A stretch of 64,000 nucleotides of DNA, taken from NCBI GenBank assembly GCA_039096225.1, contig JBBPEB010000014.1:1009501-1073500 (forward strand). Direction: 5' to 3'. The position numbers and the translations under genes are program-made. Positions 1-13,694 of this stretch are shown here, piece after piece; position 1 is the first letter of the stretch; every line of letters begins with the position of its first letter. The notes under the pieces are model-generated. The model did not search any database. It was not told where the DNA came from and saw nothing but the letters and a program-made list of their open reading frames with translations. The stretch comes from Blastocystis sp. Blastoise. Lineage: Eukaryota > Sar > Bigyra > Opalinata > Blastocystidae.

Positions 1-3000
1 TGAATGGTACATCTTCATTATATATATTATCTATAAAACAAGAATCTCCAGAAGTTTTATTTGATGGAAATATATATACATCTCTTGTTCTTAATTATTC
101 AAAAGCTGATATCATCTATTCATTTGGAAATAAGTATATATGTTTATTTATATATATATTTATATATCATTATTATCATTATTATATAGTTGTCATTTAT
201 TAAATTTATATTCAATTGGTTCTTCATCTTCATTACAATATGGTGATCCTAAATCGTGGTCTTTATATGGATATACAATAAATCATGAATGGGAATTATT
301 AGATAAAACATCAGATTATATATTTAAACAAAGAAATTATAGAGAAATAAGAGAAGTTAATAATATATTATGTTATACCCAATATAAATTAAGTATTGAA
401 GATAGTTCAAATGAAGAGAATTTATCATTCTCTTTATTTGAAGGAATGTTTCATTCTACATTAGAGAAATCTATACAATTATATGAACATACCTTATTAA
501 CAGGGTATATTGGAATCACGTATATATATGAAATACCTTCTTTTGAAAGTTATACGAATTATACTTCATCTTCTTTATTACCTAAAGGTATATATTTAAA
601 TCCATTATCAGGTATTCTTGAAGGATATCCATTAGATAATGGTATATATATATATACTATTACTGCATACCATAAAATAACAAAGAAAAGTAGATCAACT
701 ATAATAAAGACACAATTCTCATCATGTGATATTTCTCAACAACTTATAGAAATTAAAATAGAAGAATATAATTATTTTCCATATGATTATATCTCTATTT
801 ATGCTATTGATGCAACTACTATAGATAATAAAGATAAACTTATTTATTTATCATATCCTTTTATATCAAATATTACTAGAATACAACGTTTCTGTTTATC
901 TCCTGGTCTTTATAAAGTATATTTAGGTACTAAAAAAACATATTCATGGAAATCTGGTCATTCTATTGAATTTAATAAATGGAATTCTATTTTTGGATTT
1001 ATACATTTATATACGTATATCTATGATATATATAATGATAATAATTCTTTTATTATGAATACAAATGATGCAATTCCTGAACAATCAATCAATTGGCAAT
1101 ATACACAAAAAACACCACCAAATAATTGGATATCCCTCAGTCTACCACGTGATTTTCAACCCTATTTATGGAAAGAAAAACCAGTATCTACTTCATCTCG
1201 TTGGTATTTTAGACATATATTTACAATTCAAAATGAATTATTAGCTACTGGATTTATACTTGATATATATCGATATGGTGATGTTATTATTTATATTAAT
1301 TCGAAAATAATATTTAATACAAAAACCATGATATCTAAAATTCCCACGGATATATCATCTTTTTCAAAAGAGAATATTATGTCAATTATGGGTCCACTAT
1401 CCTATTTGCAAATAGGTGTAAATATAATATGTATTCTCTTTGAAAATCCTTCTTCATTAGAAATTCCTTTTGTTTTTTTTAATGTAAATATGAGATATAT
1501 ATATGATAATACATCTTCTATTCGTTATTCAAAATTCAAGTATCAAACTATACCTTTATCAGTAGATATAGATAATTTATTTGATAATAATGATGAAACA
1601 GAATGGATATCCGCGTTAGGAGTTGCTAATGATGTTAGTATTATTATTCAATTTCCTTTATATACTTATCAATATATTACACATATATGTCTTACTTCTG
1701 ATAATGGTATTTTATATGGTAATGATCCTACTGAATTCTATGTATATTCTAATAATTATACAGGTATTAATAATTTTATTCAAAGTTTTTCTAATATAAA
1801 ATTTAAGTCTAGAAAAGAAAAACAATGTTTTCATCTTTCTAGTATTCATCCTCCTTCAAATCAATATAGAATTCGTTTTACTAAATATATGAATCCTAAT
1901 AATAATTTTGTTTCTTTAAGTGAATTATCTTTTAATATATTAAGTTCTTCTATAAATATTCTTTCTATACCAAAATTACAATATATGAAAGATTATATTG
2001 AAATATATGATGGATATCCTATTTCTCAATATGGACCAACACAAAATATATATACTAATTATACTATTTCTCCTCTTCTTCCTCAAGGTTTATCTATAGA
2101 TATGAACACTGGATATCTTTCAGGCATAATAGATAATAGTAATAAGTCACAATATATAGAAGAAACGTATTTTATATCAGCTTATGATATTCGTAGGAAT
2201 ATTCAAAATATAAGTATACAATTCCTCTATTTACATTGTGATAATCAGTATTCTGTTATTTCACTTTATCTTTCTTCTTCTTTTTCTTCTTCTTCTTCTT
2301 CTTCTTTTTCATCATCATCATCATCAGTAATTCAAAATGTTGGCTATTCTATATATAATCAAAAAGGAAATTTATTGGAATATAATGCGGGATTCTTTCC
2401 TCTTTCTTCTATTACTATATACTTTTGTATCACTCTTTCTTATATAGAAATTGCTTTCTCAACATTATTTAATAATAATATAAATCCTTCTACATTTTAT
2501 ATTTATAGAAATAATATGCAATTAGCACAAATCAATACATCTATAGAACAATGTATATATACATATACTATACCTCTTCAATATTTAATACATCCTTATT
2601 TTACATCATGGTCCTATACAAATGACACCAACTTACTATCTTCTGATTGGATAAACACAGATTTTAATTATTCTGATTGGCCATTAATGTCTCTAGTTCA
2701 TAACTCTTTTTTCCCATCTACTACAACTACATATTTTCGTACTTCATTTTTTATCAATAAGAATGATCCTCTAGGATTAATTCTTATACGTATATACAGT
2801 TCTCAAGGATTTATCCTTTATCTAAATGAACAAGAAATTTATAGATTTAATATGCCTATTGGTAATATAAATTCTTCAACATCTTCTCTTATTTCTTATG
2901 AATCAAATCAAAACATTATTCTTACATATTTATCTAGAAACATGCTATTTCATTCAGGTATGAATAGTCTATGTTTTGAATATCATTTATATAATATCGA

Positions 3001-4120
3001 TAAACCTGCTCCTCTATTAACAATGACTGTTGAAAATCATTTGTTTATATATAATACTATTTATGATACTATTTTTATATCATATCCTATTATGACAGAA
3101 ACACAAGATTTTTTAATTGATAATAAAAAAGAGACTATTTTTTATATTCAGAAATGTAGTGAAACTTCTCTTTATTTTATTAGTAAAAATAATGAATATT
3201 CATATATAAATTGCTATACATTTACTTCTGGTAATCGATGCAATACACGTCATCCAAGTGATTGGATTTTGGAAGCTTCTTTAGAAAATGAAACATGGAC
3301 TCAATTAGACAAACAAATAGAAATAGTCTTTGAATATTATCATCAAGATCTATCATTTTGTTTTTATAATGATCAATCTTATAAATATTATCGTTTCTCT
3401 ATTAAACAATGTAATAATAATCCTATTGAAAGTATATATACAGAGAATGAACTAGATTGTGACAATAAAGATGGATCAACTGGCTTTCAATTATCTCGAC
3501 TTTCATTATATTCACAGAAAATGGTGTCTTTTTGTGTTCCTCAAGATGATTTCCCTGGTGCTTTAAATAATACCATAGTTATTAAGAATTGTGATTCTTA
3601 TTATACAGGAATTATTACTGGTATATGTATAAATGAAAATATTATAATACAAAAAAGTAATTGTACATTATTACCATTAACTTCTATTACTTATCCTTCA
3701 TCAATACTCTCTATAGAATCTTTTACATCTATATCTATATTTCCTATTATAGAAGGAGCAGAATATATATGTTCTATTATACCTTCTCTTCCTTCACAAT
3801 TATCTATAAATTCTAGAACAGGAGAAATCTTTGGCTATTTTATGATTATTTCTTCCGATATTCAATATCAAGTTACTTGTAGGAATAATGCTGGATATAT
3901 ATCTACATATATAACACTTAATTATCAATGTTCTTTAGTCATTATCTTCTTATGTATTTCATTTTTAATCCTTATTACACTTTCTATTTATATATATTAT
4001 GTTATTAAACATCATACAAATAAAATGAATAATGCTAAGAAAAATCCAGATATATTTGCTTTATTACGTTCATCTTCATCTATATCTAAGAATAAGCTAT
4101 ACTTAGAAACATTTATATAA
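1..4120 (+). CDS. Large type I membrane protein with discoidin-like and putative-Ig modules (5' partial)
   Basis: The gene enters from the left edge: bases 3-133 are an open exon, a 56-bp intron (134-189, GTATATATG..ATATAG) follows, and the frame continues in one exon to TAA at 4118-4120. The codon split by the intron restores AAT. About 1,350 residues are visible. The ectodomain repeats three kinds of unit. Discoidin (F5/8C)-like strands read GDPKSWSLYG near 240 and HPSDWILEAS near 3250, plus DNNDETEWIS near 1590. Putative-Ig (He_PIG-like) signatures are LPKGIYLNPLSGILEG (~580) and LPQGLSIDMNTGYLSG (~2075), with a weaker third at ~3785. Jelly-roll-like segments are WYFRHIFTI (~1200) and TYFRTSFFI (~2730). 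A single hydrophobic helix (LVIIFLCISFLILITLSIYI, ~3935) is followed by a short basic tail of about 40 residues. I infer a surface adhesion or glycan-binding role; domain names are by eye. Confidence 0.8.
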
Positions 4121-4621
4121 TATATATGACATTATTTATAACTTAATTTTTTTTTAATTTATTTATTGTACTCTGGTTCATTTTATTTTTTCTTTTTTTT
4201 CATATTTCTATAATTTTCTTTTTTTTTAGTGTTATTATTATTTAACTGTTTTTAATTAATATTAATTCATGAATGTTTTCATACATATAAAAGCTTTTAA
4301 TAATTAATTAATATGTTTCTTTTTATATATAGAATATAGTATATTGTAGTTTCATATTTTTATTTGTACTTAATATATTATACTTTAAAATAAATATTGT
4401 TGTTTTAATTTATTTGATATAAGTTCATTTTATTTTTAAGGTCAGTTTAGTCCCTTTTGTTTTTTTTTTTGGAAATTTTTTATTTTAAATATTATTTGTT
4501 TTAATTGTTTTGTGAAAATAATATATATAAATATATTAAAACTAAATTACTATTTATATAAACTTATAAAAATTAACATAGCATAGTATAAAATAATCTA
4601 AGAAAAACATAATAGATTCGT
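4121..4621. other. Intergenic gap between convergent genes
   Basis: About 500 bp of T-rich then A-rich sequence between the stop codons of two convergent genes. I see no ORF or RNA gene; it presumably holds both 3' ends and polyadenylation sites. Confidence 0.6.
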
Positions 4622-6261
4622 TTATTTCTTCTGAGGAGTATAAATACTATCTTGAACAAGTCGAATACACATTTCTTTTCTGGAATCATCAGTAGGCAAG
4701 TTAATCATCTATAAAATATATTCACAAAGAAATATATATATATATATAAACATAAATATAAATATAAATAATAATAAAAATAATAATAAAAATAAAAATA
4801 TATACTTCATCTAGAGCTTTAGGATAAGTATCCTTAATTAATTCTTCAATAGTTTTCTTCATACTCTCTGAATTATTCGATACTTCAATAGATGTAGAGA
4901 TTGTTGATAATTTTAATAAAGAAGGATAATCTTCTATATATACTTTACCCCATATTTCTTGAAGTGATTCTTTACATGTAGCAGTTCTTTGAATCATTCT
5001 ATATATAGGGAAATCAAGATGATAGTCTCTTTCTGATTGAAGAGAAATGAGAATGTCAACAGCCTATGGAAAAAGAGTTTATTCTTATATAATTATTATT
5101 ATAGACTAATATTATTATATTCTTTATCAGAACAATAAACATGATTAGTATAATAAATATATGTATTTTTATCATTAATGTAAACAACTATCTTTATATA
5201 TACTTGATGAATATTAACTTTTGATTGAATATTTACCCATATTGAGAAAGTTTTTGCTTCATAACCATAAGAATCACCTACCCAACGATGACTTTCTCCA
5301 AATTCATCAGGAACACCAAACATATCATAAGGAATAATATTTCCATTTATAGTGACACTAGCAGCAGGATATTGATTGAATAAACGGAATCTATAAGCAC
5401 GTGATTCAAGAGCACCTTCATAACCGTCACCTTCAACAGGATTAATAGTGATTCTAATATGAGTACTATCAATTTGTTCATAATCTACATTAGTCTTATA
5501 ATATTTTCCTTTATATATATCCATATTCTTTCCTTGATCATCTATATACCAAGTATGATGAATCTGATTATCCTCAATAGGATAAACATTAAATAACATC
5601 ATTTCAGGAGAACGAGAAGCAGCTCCTTCAAGTTGTTCATTATTGAGTTCCATCATGGGAATAATACTACCTGCTTTTGCGAATACAGGAACTTCCGATA
5701 AAGTGAAATTCATTGTATATTCAATACCACCTATATATTATATATATATATATATATATTTGTTATATCCATTATATATATACCATAATTCTTAAGACCC
5801 GTTGAGAAATCAAAGTATTCACCTTCAGGTAAATATATACTATATATTATTGTAGATATATATATATATATATATTAATTATGAATAGAAACATTAATAC
5901 TATATATATATATATAATACTCTCTAGAAGTAAGAGTAGTTTGAGGATCATTGGATTTATCGAGAACAGGAGCTACAACAATATCTTTACCAAACATATA
6001 TATAGTCAAATATTTATAAGACATTTCATTAGTAGGTTCTTCATAATATAATCCATGAACATAAGATAAACCTATAAATATATATATATAATTATTTGTT
6101 TCAAAAAGTGTACTTTAATTGGAGTATTTAATATGAAAGATATAAATAATATATGTTTTTATATATACCTGTTTCATGAGCTTCAATAGCACTTTTATAT
6201 AAATATGGAACCATACGTTCACCTATATATATATATATATTATTATTATGATTCTTACTTT

Positions 6262-6320
<59 letters not shown>

Positions 6321-7035
6321 GTAGTCTATAGATTCTCTTGAGAATAGTCATAATAGGGAAACGATAAGCAAATGGAGCGTGTTGAGGACCATTCTTTGTG
6401 CCATGAGTTCTGAATGAATGACTCCAGAGACCTAATTGTAACCAACGTGTATTTAATTCTTCATCTGTATTCTATATATAATAATAATAATAATAATAAT
6501 ATATATATAATAATTAAACATATAATAATTCAATATAGATATATATACTCCAGAGAACCCTCCTAAATCATTAGCCCATTGCCAAGCGACATTAGCTGCC
6601 ATTGTGCTGAATTCTGGCTGAAATTTCAGTGTTGCCCAAGAAGTGTGAGTATCTCCAGAGAAGCCGATAGGATAACGATGTGTGCCGAGACCTCCAAAAC
6701 GACCCATTATAAAGGGACGATCTCCATTAGACCAACGAGTTCTATATATATATGTAGTATATCTTTAGTATCAAGTATAAAATAGTTCAAATATTCATAT
6801 ATTGAGAAATAATAGAATATAATAATAATATTTATGATATAAATATATATATATATATATATACTTTGTAGTAAACCATGTATAATCTGTCCAAAATGTA
6901 GGATTGACGTTTTGATATGTAGTTGTATGTTCTTGTTGATAATCTATCCACCAAAATTCCATCTATATATATATTTAAGTGATATAAATAACAAATGACT
7001 AAAGATATTGAATAAAATATAAAGAATTATGATTA

Positions 7036-7076
<41 letters not shown>

Positions 7077-8993
7077 TCCTCGATCATGGAAAGGTTGGAG
7101 AACGATCTTAAATAGGTTTTCAGCATATTTCAGATCAGTAATATTCCAAGGTACTGTTTGTCCTTTTTCAGGGTCCATTCCCATAGCGATAGCCATCTCC
7201 TTATAGAACTCTTCCACAAATTGTATTCCTTAAATATATATATATGAATAATAGATATATAAATAATATATATATTAATAATATATATGAACTATATATA
7301 GGTATATTAATTTGATATAGATAATTGAGAATATATATATATATACCAGCAGCAGGATGAATATTTAAAGTTGTATATATATTTCTTCGTTTCATATAGT
7401 TCATAAGATGAGAAGGAGAAGGGAATTCTTCATCATACCAAGTAAAACTATATATATATATACATATATTATTGTGTGAATAATAAATGAATATATATAT
7501 ATATACCCAGACCATCCTTGAATAGTGACATTATAAGGATTTGGTAAACCACGGGAATAACTATATATAAAATATAATAATTAAGAATATTATATAATTG
7601 ACGAAATATATATATATAAAATAGAATAGTGATAAAAAACAATATATATATATACCTCTTATGAAAGTCCATATCTAAAACCATAATATCAATAGGTATA
7701 CCAGTATTAGCAAATGTTTCTAAATATAATTTACGAACATCAGTATCAGTATATGCATGCCACTTAGAGTACCAAGTACCGAGAGAATATTTTGGAACAA
7801 TAGGAATAGGACCTGATAAAGTAGTAAATTCTTTAAGAGCCAGTTTATAATTATATCCATGTCCAAAGAAATAAAAATCATACTATATATAGTATATATA
7901 TAATAGTAAATATATACATATTTTTGATCTTCTTCAAGGGCTTCTGGTATTACTCCTATATAATAAAAATAATAAAAAAAATGTAATAATTAGCATAATA
8001 TATATAATATATATATACCCTCAGTCCACATCCAATCATATTTATCTGTATAACGAGGTCTGCGATCATCCACTATAATTGCCCAACCGTCACGTGATAT
8101 AACCCCTTTTTCACAATAATTTGAACTATCCCAAGACTCACCTATTCATTAAAGTATAATAAAATTATAATAAATAAGACTTTAATAAATAAAATAATAA
8201 TGAATAAAATAATAATGAATAATAATAAATAAAATTATAATAAATATAATAATAAATATAATAATAAATATAATAATAAATATAATTATATAATAATATA
8301 ATAAATATAATAGTATAATAAATATAATAATATAATAATAGCATACGTAAGCAGTCCATTCCAGCTATTCCATCTACTCCATCTAAAGTGCTAATAGCTC
8401 CATTTAATCGACCAGGATTCTTCATACCTATATAATATATATATACTATATTCTAACTCTATTCTATATAATAAATAATATATAGAAAATAGTTATATAA
8501 AGAAAATATGAATTATAATAAATAGTTCAATGTGATTTACCATAATGCCATTCAACTTTTTGATCTTTTTTCATTGTTATCTTTAGAGCATCAGGATTTG
8601 TAACAGTTCCAATCGTTGAATTATATTCAAGAATTAATGCATCAGTTTCAATTTTTATATAATCTGATTTTATTTCCTTTGTATATTTTGGAACTTGAAG
8701 ATTTCTTTGGAGAATAGCAAAAGAGGGTTCATCATGAAATTTAGGAGGAGTTAACTTAGAGTATTCTACACGAATAATCTATAAAAGAAGGAATTAGCAT
8801 AATAGTTTTATAAATTGGTAATATACATAATCTGTAAGAATAGTAAATCGCGCTCTTTCTAAAGTAACAACAGCCTCAGGATTAGCCACTGGATCAACTA
8901 AATACTATAAAAAAACTCATTCAAAAATAAGTATATACATCCTTCAAAGGCAAGACAGGCAGCAAAGCAAAACAAAAACAAGAATACTTTCAT
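4622..8993 (-). CDS. Secreted GH31 alpha-glucosidase, about 18 introns
   Basis: A glycoside hydrolase family 31 enzyme expected to release glucose or a related sugar from alpha-linked glycans in the secretory pathway or outside the cell. The start at 8993 gives a signal peptide (MKVFLFLFCFAACLAFEG). Exon 1 (8993-8939) joins exon 2 at 8897 in phase 1, giving GFDPVANPEAVV then RFTILTD, the usual N-terminal GH31 sandwich. The barrel follows: MVLDMDFHKR (~7670), TTLNIHPAAG (~7350), the nucleophile strand FWWIDYQQ (~6950; Asp of WID) and acid/base segment GFSGDTHTSW (~6650; Asp of GDT). VPVFAKAGSIIPM (~5690) starts the distal sandwich. The last two exons (5075-4806 and 4708-4622) add a helical C-terminal extension I do not recognise. 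The WIDYQQ form places it away from classical ER glucosidase II (WNDMNEP type). Without the intron at 5204-5076 the protein would end at 5099. Confidence 0.88.
6258..6320. repeat. (TA)n tract in a GH31 intron
   Basis: Nearly pure TA dinucleotide tract of about 60 bp forming most of one intron, ending at the GTATATATA donor of the minus-strand gene. Confidence 0.8.
8165..8345. repeat. Intronic AAT/ATA-rich microsatellite
   Basis: Imperfect AATAATAAATATAAT repeats fill an intron of the GH31 gene. On the sense (minus) strand they read ATT/TTA, not AAT. Confidence 0.7.
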
Positions 8994-9754
8994 ATTATAA
9001 CACAATAACATTAAATTGTAATTACCTTTTAAGATATAAACAAAAGAGGTTTTTGAAATCTAAAAACAGAAATCTCACCTCACTTTTTGATTCATTGTAT
9101 TGGATATAAAGAGAGATTAGCCAATAAAAACGAATTTTTCAAGTGGAATTGTATTTAAATCTCAGTTGTTCATTATTTGTTTCAAAAACCCATATTTTTT
9201 CTGGATTTCACCAAAAGAATCTATCACTAATGGTGTTGCAATTCATTTATGAATTCCTCTATATTCAAATATCTGGGAAACAGGGTAAAATTATTGTATC
9301 AAATTGTCTTTTTTTATCATTAAAACGCAATGAAATAATTTTTTATGGTAATAGATGATAGGAGTATGATATTAAGTCTAAGTGTGAAATAAATGAGAAT
9401 GTTTTTTGAGTTTTTATATTTAATTTTTGTCCTTTTTCTTCTTTTAAAAGTATTTCGGATAAAAATATAAAGGATAATATATAAAAAAAATATATTGTTT
9501 TTAACGATAAATAAGAAAAAGAAATAAAGATATACATTAAAAAAAAATAGAATAAGAAAATGAACATGTTATATTAGATATAAGACACAGTAATGAATAC
9601 ATATGAATTAATAAGAAAAGATAACAAGAAAATAATTAGAATACAAAAAAAAAATGAATATAAATATGATTTTTTAAAAAATAGAGCTTATTCTATTATT
9701 AGGGTTAATGATTTGTAATTATGAATATTATAATTATTATACACATAATAATAA
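8994..9754. other. Intergenic gap, promoter side of the GH31 gene
   Basis: Between the GH31 start and the 3' end of the prominin-like gene. It holds the GH31 promoter by position, with a CCAATAAAAA sequence at 9121. Short ORFs here are AT-rich and unsupported. No RNA gene seen. Confidence 0.5.
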
Positions 9755-10614
9755 TTACTTGACAGCTAATAGTTTCTTCTCTCTTATGGCAAGTTGAGTT
9801 CTTATACTTTTATATCCCATTCTCTCTTTTGTTTTTAAACCAGAACATGTCTATATATTATTATACTTATATTTATTATATTATATATTATATTATATAT
9901 TATATTTATATTTATTATCAATTATATTTATTATTAATATATATACAAAGCATAATAATATTATTACAAATATGAAGAGTCCACAGGAAAGATAAACTAA
10001 CTATATATATATAATAAATAAGTGAAATAATATATATATATATGTTCATAAATATACTATAGTAACACTATTATTACAGTAGGTAGATTGTATAGAATTA
10101 TAAGTATTACTAATATCCTCACATCTATATATATATTATTAATTACTTTTATTTACAAATAAAAAAACTCATAAATAACAAATATATATATATATATATA
10201 TATAATATACTTTTTGTCTCCACAGTCAAACTGATTAAGATCTGAAATCGACTGAACAATAGGATTAATACAATTACAGGATGTTGAAGATATAGAAGAA
10301 TGTAATGTATTCAGTATATCTTGATAATTACCGATAGAAGCTACATATTGTTTAAAAGGTTGATTTATAAAAGGAACTATTTTCTGAAGCTCCTCATTGG
10401 CTAATTGACGGGAACACGAATAAGCCCATTGGTTAATAATTATAGGGTCTATACTAGGGGATCGAATGAAAACAGATTGAATAAATGTCTATATATATAT
10501 ATTATAGTAACTATTAATTATATTAATTATATTAATTATAATAGTATATATATACATAGGGATCTGGATCATCCATTGGATTACATAGATTATCCGATGT
10601 AAAAGGAATAAATG

Positions 10615-10654
<40 letters not shown>

Positions 10655-10795
10655 ATCTTAAATACATACATAAATCATTATATAGGTGTGTGGATGAAAT
10701 ATAAGTATTCAATGTGTTTAAAGAAGTGGAGCAATCATCATGAAGATTAGAGAGAAATGCAGTAAAAGCCGTGATATCCTATATAGAGAAGTAAT

Positions 10796-10826
<31 letters not shown>

Positions 10827-10837
10827 ATATTAATAAT

Positions 10838-10874
<37 letters not shown>

Positions 10875-10895
10875 GTATAAAAATAGTATAATAAC

Positions 10896-10937
<42 letters not shown>

Positions 10938-12329
10938 ATATATATATACAGATTGAATATCATTTGATAATTGAGTAGTTGTTGATGATTTATCTCTTGT
11001 TATATAGGGACAAGTAAGACGATCTGTAATAAGAGACATATCCACAACAGAAGATATATAGGAATTATCCTTAAATATACTATTTGCAACTAGAAATATA
11101 TATATATATAATAGACTAACAATATTTCAGCAGAAAAAATAATAATAAATAAATAAAAAAAATGAAAATAATAATTAGAAAATAAACAGTTCAAATGATA
11201 TAATTAGAATATAAATAATTATATTATATGATAAATATACTCTTAATAACTTGATTATTCATAATATCTGGATATTTATTATTTAATACATCAGTTTCTA
11301 ATAAACATACTATATATATGTAAATAAATAAATTAATTAATTATAATTCTTTATTAAAAATTAGTTATAATAAGAATATATAAATAACAAGAGATACCAT
11401 CTGTGTTTACAAGTGCAACGGGGAATAGTATTCCAGAAAGGAGAGCAAAGAATAATAGACAAGGAGAAAGAAGACACATAGAGAAACCAAATGTAGTAGA
11501 ATAGCATCCCGTAAAAGAAATAAAAGTGAATAATTGTGGTAATATGGTAAATAAGAGTACATAAATAGAAATTCCCATAAAACAATAGCGTAATATTTCT
11601 GGAATTGGAATACTTTCAGGTTGTTTAAGAATATTCAGATAACTCTGAATATATTGAATTATCATATCTAAGAGTGATTGTGCAAATCTATAGAAATATA
11701 TATAATAATTAACAAAAATATTAATATAAATATAAATAATTACTATAAATATTAATAAATATAAAAATAGAAGAATTATTGATATATATATACTGCATAA
11801 AAGAGTAGAATGATGAGAAATAAGAACTAATGGTATCTGCATTATATTTAGAGAGAAATACACCCTAAATAAATAAAATGAATAGTATATATATATAGTT
11901 AATTAGTAAATAAAATAAATAATATTAAAAATGAATATTACTATTATATATATATACATCTTCAAGAAGTCGTTGTTCATCAGTAGATATAAATCGTTCG
12001 GTGTAATTATGAACTTTATAATATAAGCTATTCAATGATTCAGAAGTAATACAATTATGATTATAATAATCACAATTACTATATATATATAATATAATGT
12101 AATAGTATAGATACATATATATGTAATATATATATATATACCTAGGATAATATCTTGGTGTAAAATTACTGACAAATATAGTATTATATTGATCATACTA
12201 GATATATATATATATAATAATTATGTATAATTTTTTTATATGTATATATACAGTAGCTTTTCCAGTAGCAATTGAAGTTTCATCCACTGTGAAGTAATTA
12301 CTAGAAAAACATAAAAATAATAATAATAA

Positions 12330-12368
<39 letters not shown>

Positions 12369-13453
12369 ATATATAAATAAATATATAAATAAGCATCTAA
12401 ATAAAAACATATATTGAATATACTCTACACAAGTTACTTGTTCAACTGCTGTTGATTGTACAGTAGAAACAGAAGTCACAAGATCTGAAGATCGATTATA
12501 AAGAAGATTTATAAATGTTATGGGCACAGAGACACCTGTTGTATAGTAATTTGTCATTGTCTACATAGAATTATAATAATAATATATATAATGATAAATA
12601 AGAATAATAAATATAAATATAATAATAAATATAAATATAATAATAAATATAAATATAATAATAAATATAAATATCCCATAACAACATAATTCTTTAATTA
12701 AATAGAATATAAGCAAAAAATATATATTGATATCCATAACAATAAAAAAAAACATATAATAATATATTCATACATATGTATAGCAATAGAATAAAACCAT
12801 TATGCAAATACACACTAAAGAATATAAGAATGTGCATAAACAAGAAGACCATTGTTCAATCTTATCATATCCAGTTATTGTTTGAACGAGACTAGGTCGA
12901 CTCTTACACTATAATCATGATGATGTAATAATATATTTATATTAGACATTTATATCTAAAAAAAATAAAAACAAACTATATATAATAATATTTAATTGTA
13001 AAATAAAACATACACAACAACCACAACTTCGTAAGCAAACAGATAAGAATCCAATAATTGCTACGACTAAGATAATCATCGCAGGAATCAACATCAATAC
13101 GATTTGGGTATAATAACTCTAAATATTTATATAGAGAATACGAATTCATAGTTAATCTTAATTTATATGGAATAATTCTTATAATAAGCTTACAGTTATA
13201 TCGTTCAACGCATCTTTGATAGCTTTTGAGTCATGGTTTAGAAGTTTCTAAAAGAATGACAAAAATAAAAAAAGTTAATATACAGTGATAGCTGGAAGGA
13301 TATCAACTCCAGACACAGTCTTATTAATCACTTCATCTACAAAAGGAATAGAAGGAGTTGTGTCCGCTGAAACAAAACTATACATCATAACAAAACTTTA
13401 AAAATAGTATACATGACTAGAAGTAAGATAAATAAATATATTTGATGTTTCAT
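9755..13453 (-). CDS. Prominin-like five-pass membrane protein
   Basis: Joined by hand from about 17 short exons; roughly 700-750 residues. Start 13453 gives a signal peptide (IYLFILLLVIFVSA); the first intron splits an Ile codon. Topology matches prominins, glycoproteins that bind cholesterol-rich membrane protrusions: TM1 (IVLMLIPAMIILVVAIIGFL, exon ~13120-13019) then Cys-rich SVCLRSCGCC and CKSRP; TM2 (~12860-12790, LVCICIMVLFYC); a large loop rich in Cys and N-glycosylation sites (12557-11797); TM3 and TM4 together in the exon ~11690-11399; a second large loop (11310-10210); TM5 (LVYLSCGLFIFVIILLCF, ~10001-9950); and a short basic tail ending LAIREKKLLAVK at TAA 9755. The pattern signal peptide-TM1-Cys cluster-TM2-loop-TM3/4-loop-TM5-tail is the evidence; sequence identity was not tested. 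Tweety-like five-pass proteins are the main alternative. Confidence 0.72.
10800..10935. repeat. AAT microsatellite in an intron of the prominin-like gene
   Basis: Two AAT runs (10800-10872 and 10903-10934) separated by a short unique stretch. On the sense strand of the minus gene they read ATT, and they sit just inside splice sites. Confidence 0.75.
12326..12395. repeat. (AAAT)n tetranucleotide repeat in an intron
   Basis: AAATAAATAAAT repeat in an intron of the prominin-like gene; read on the minus strand in an open frame it gives a false LFIYLFIY peptide. Confidence 0.75.
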
Positions 13454-13694
13454 TATAATTTAGAAATGAAAATATAATAAAATAAACACACCTTTATATT
13501 TAAAATATGAAGAAACTGAACTTTACTAATTTATTTTGCTAAAAAGTGACTGATAAGTTGAATTCAGACCCAATTTCAGTCAATAAAAACCATGGAGAAA
13601 AGAATGAATTGTTTTTTTTTGGAATTAAAAATTTAAATAGTTTCTTTCTATTCGTTTATAATTTGTTGGACATCTTAATAATAGAAATTCGAAT

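Noticed and set aside
140-190. N-terminus starting MFIYIYIYI for the first large protein
   Set aside because: It is the 56-bp intron 134-189 read through; the exon before it is open in the correct phase, so the real start is left of the window.
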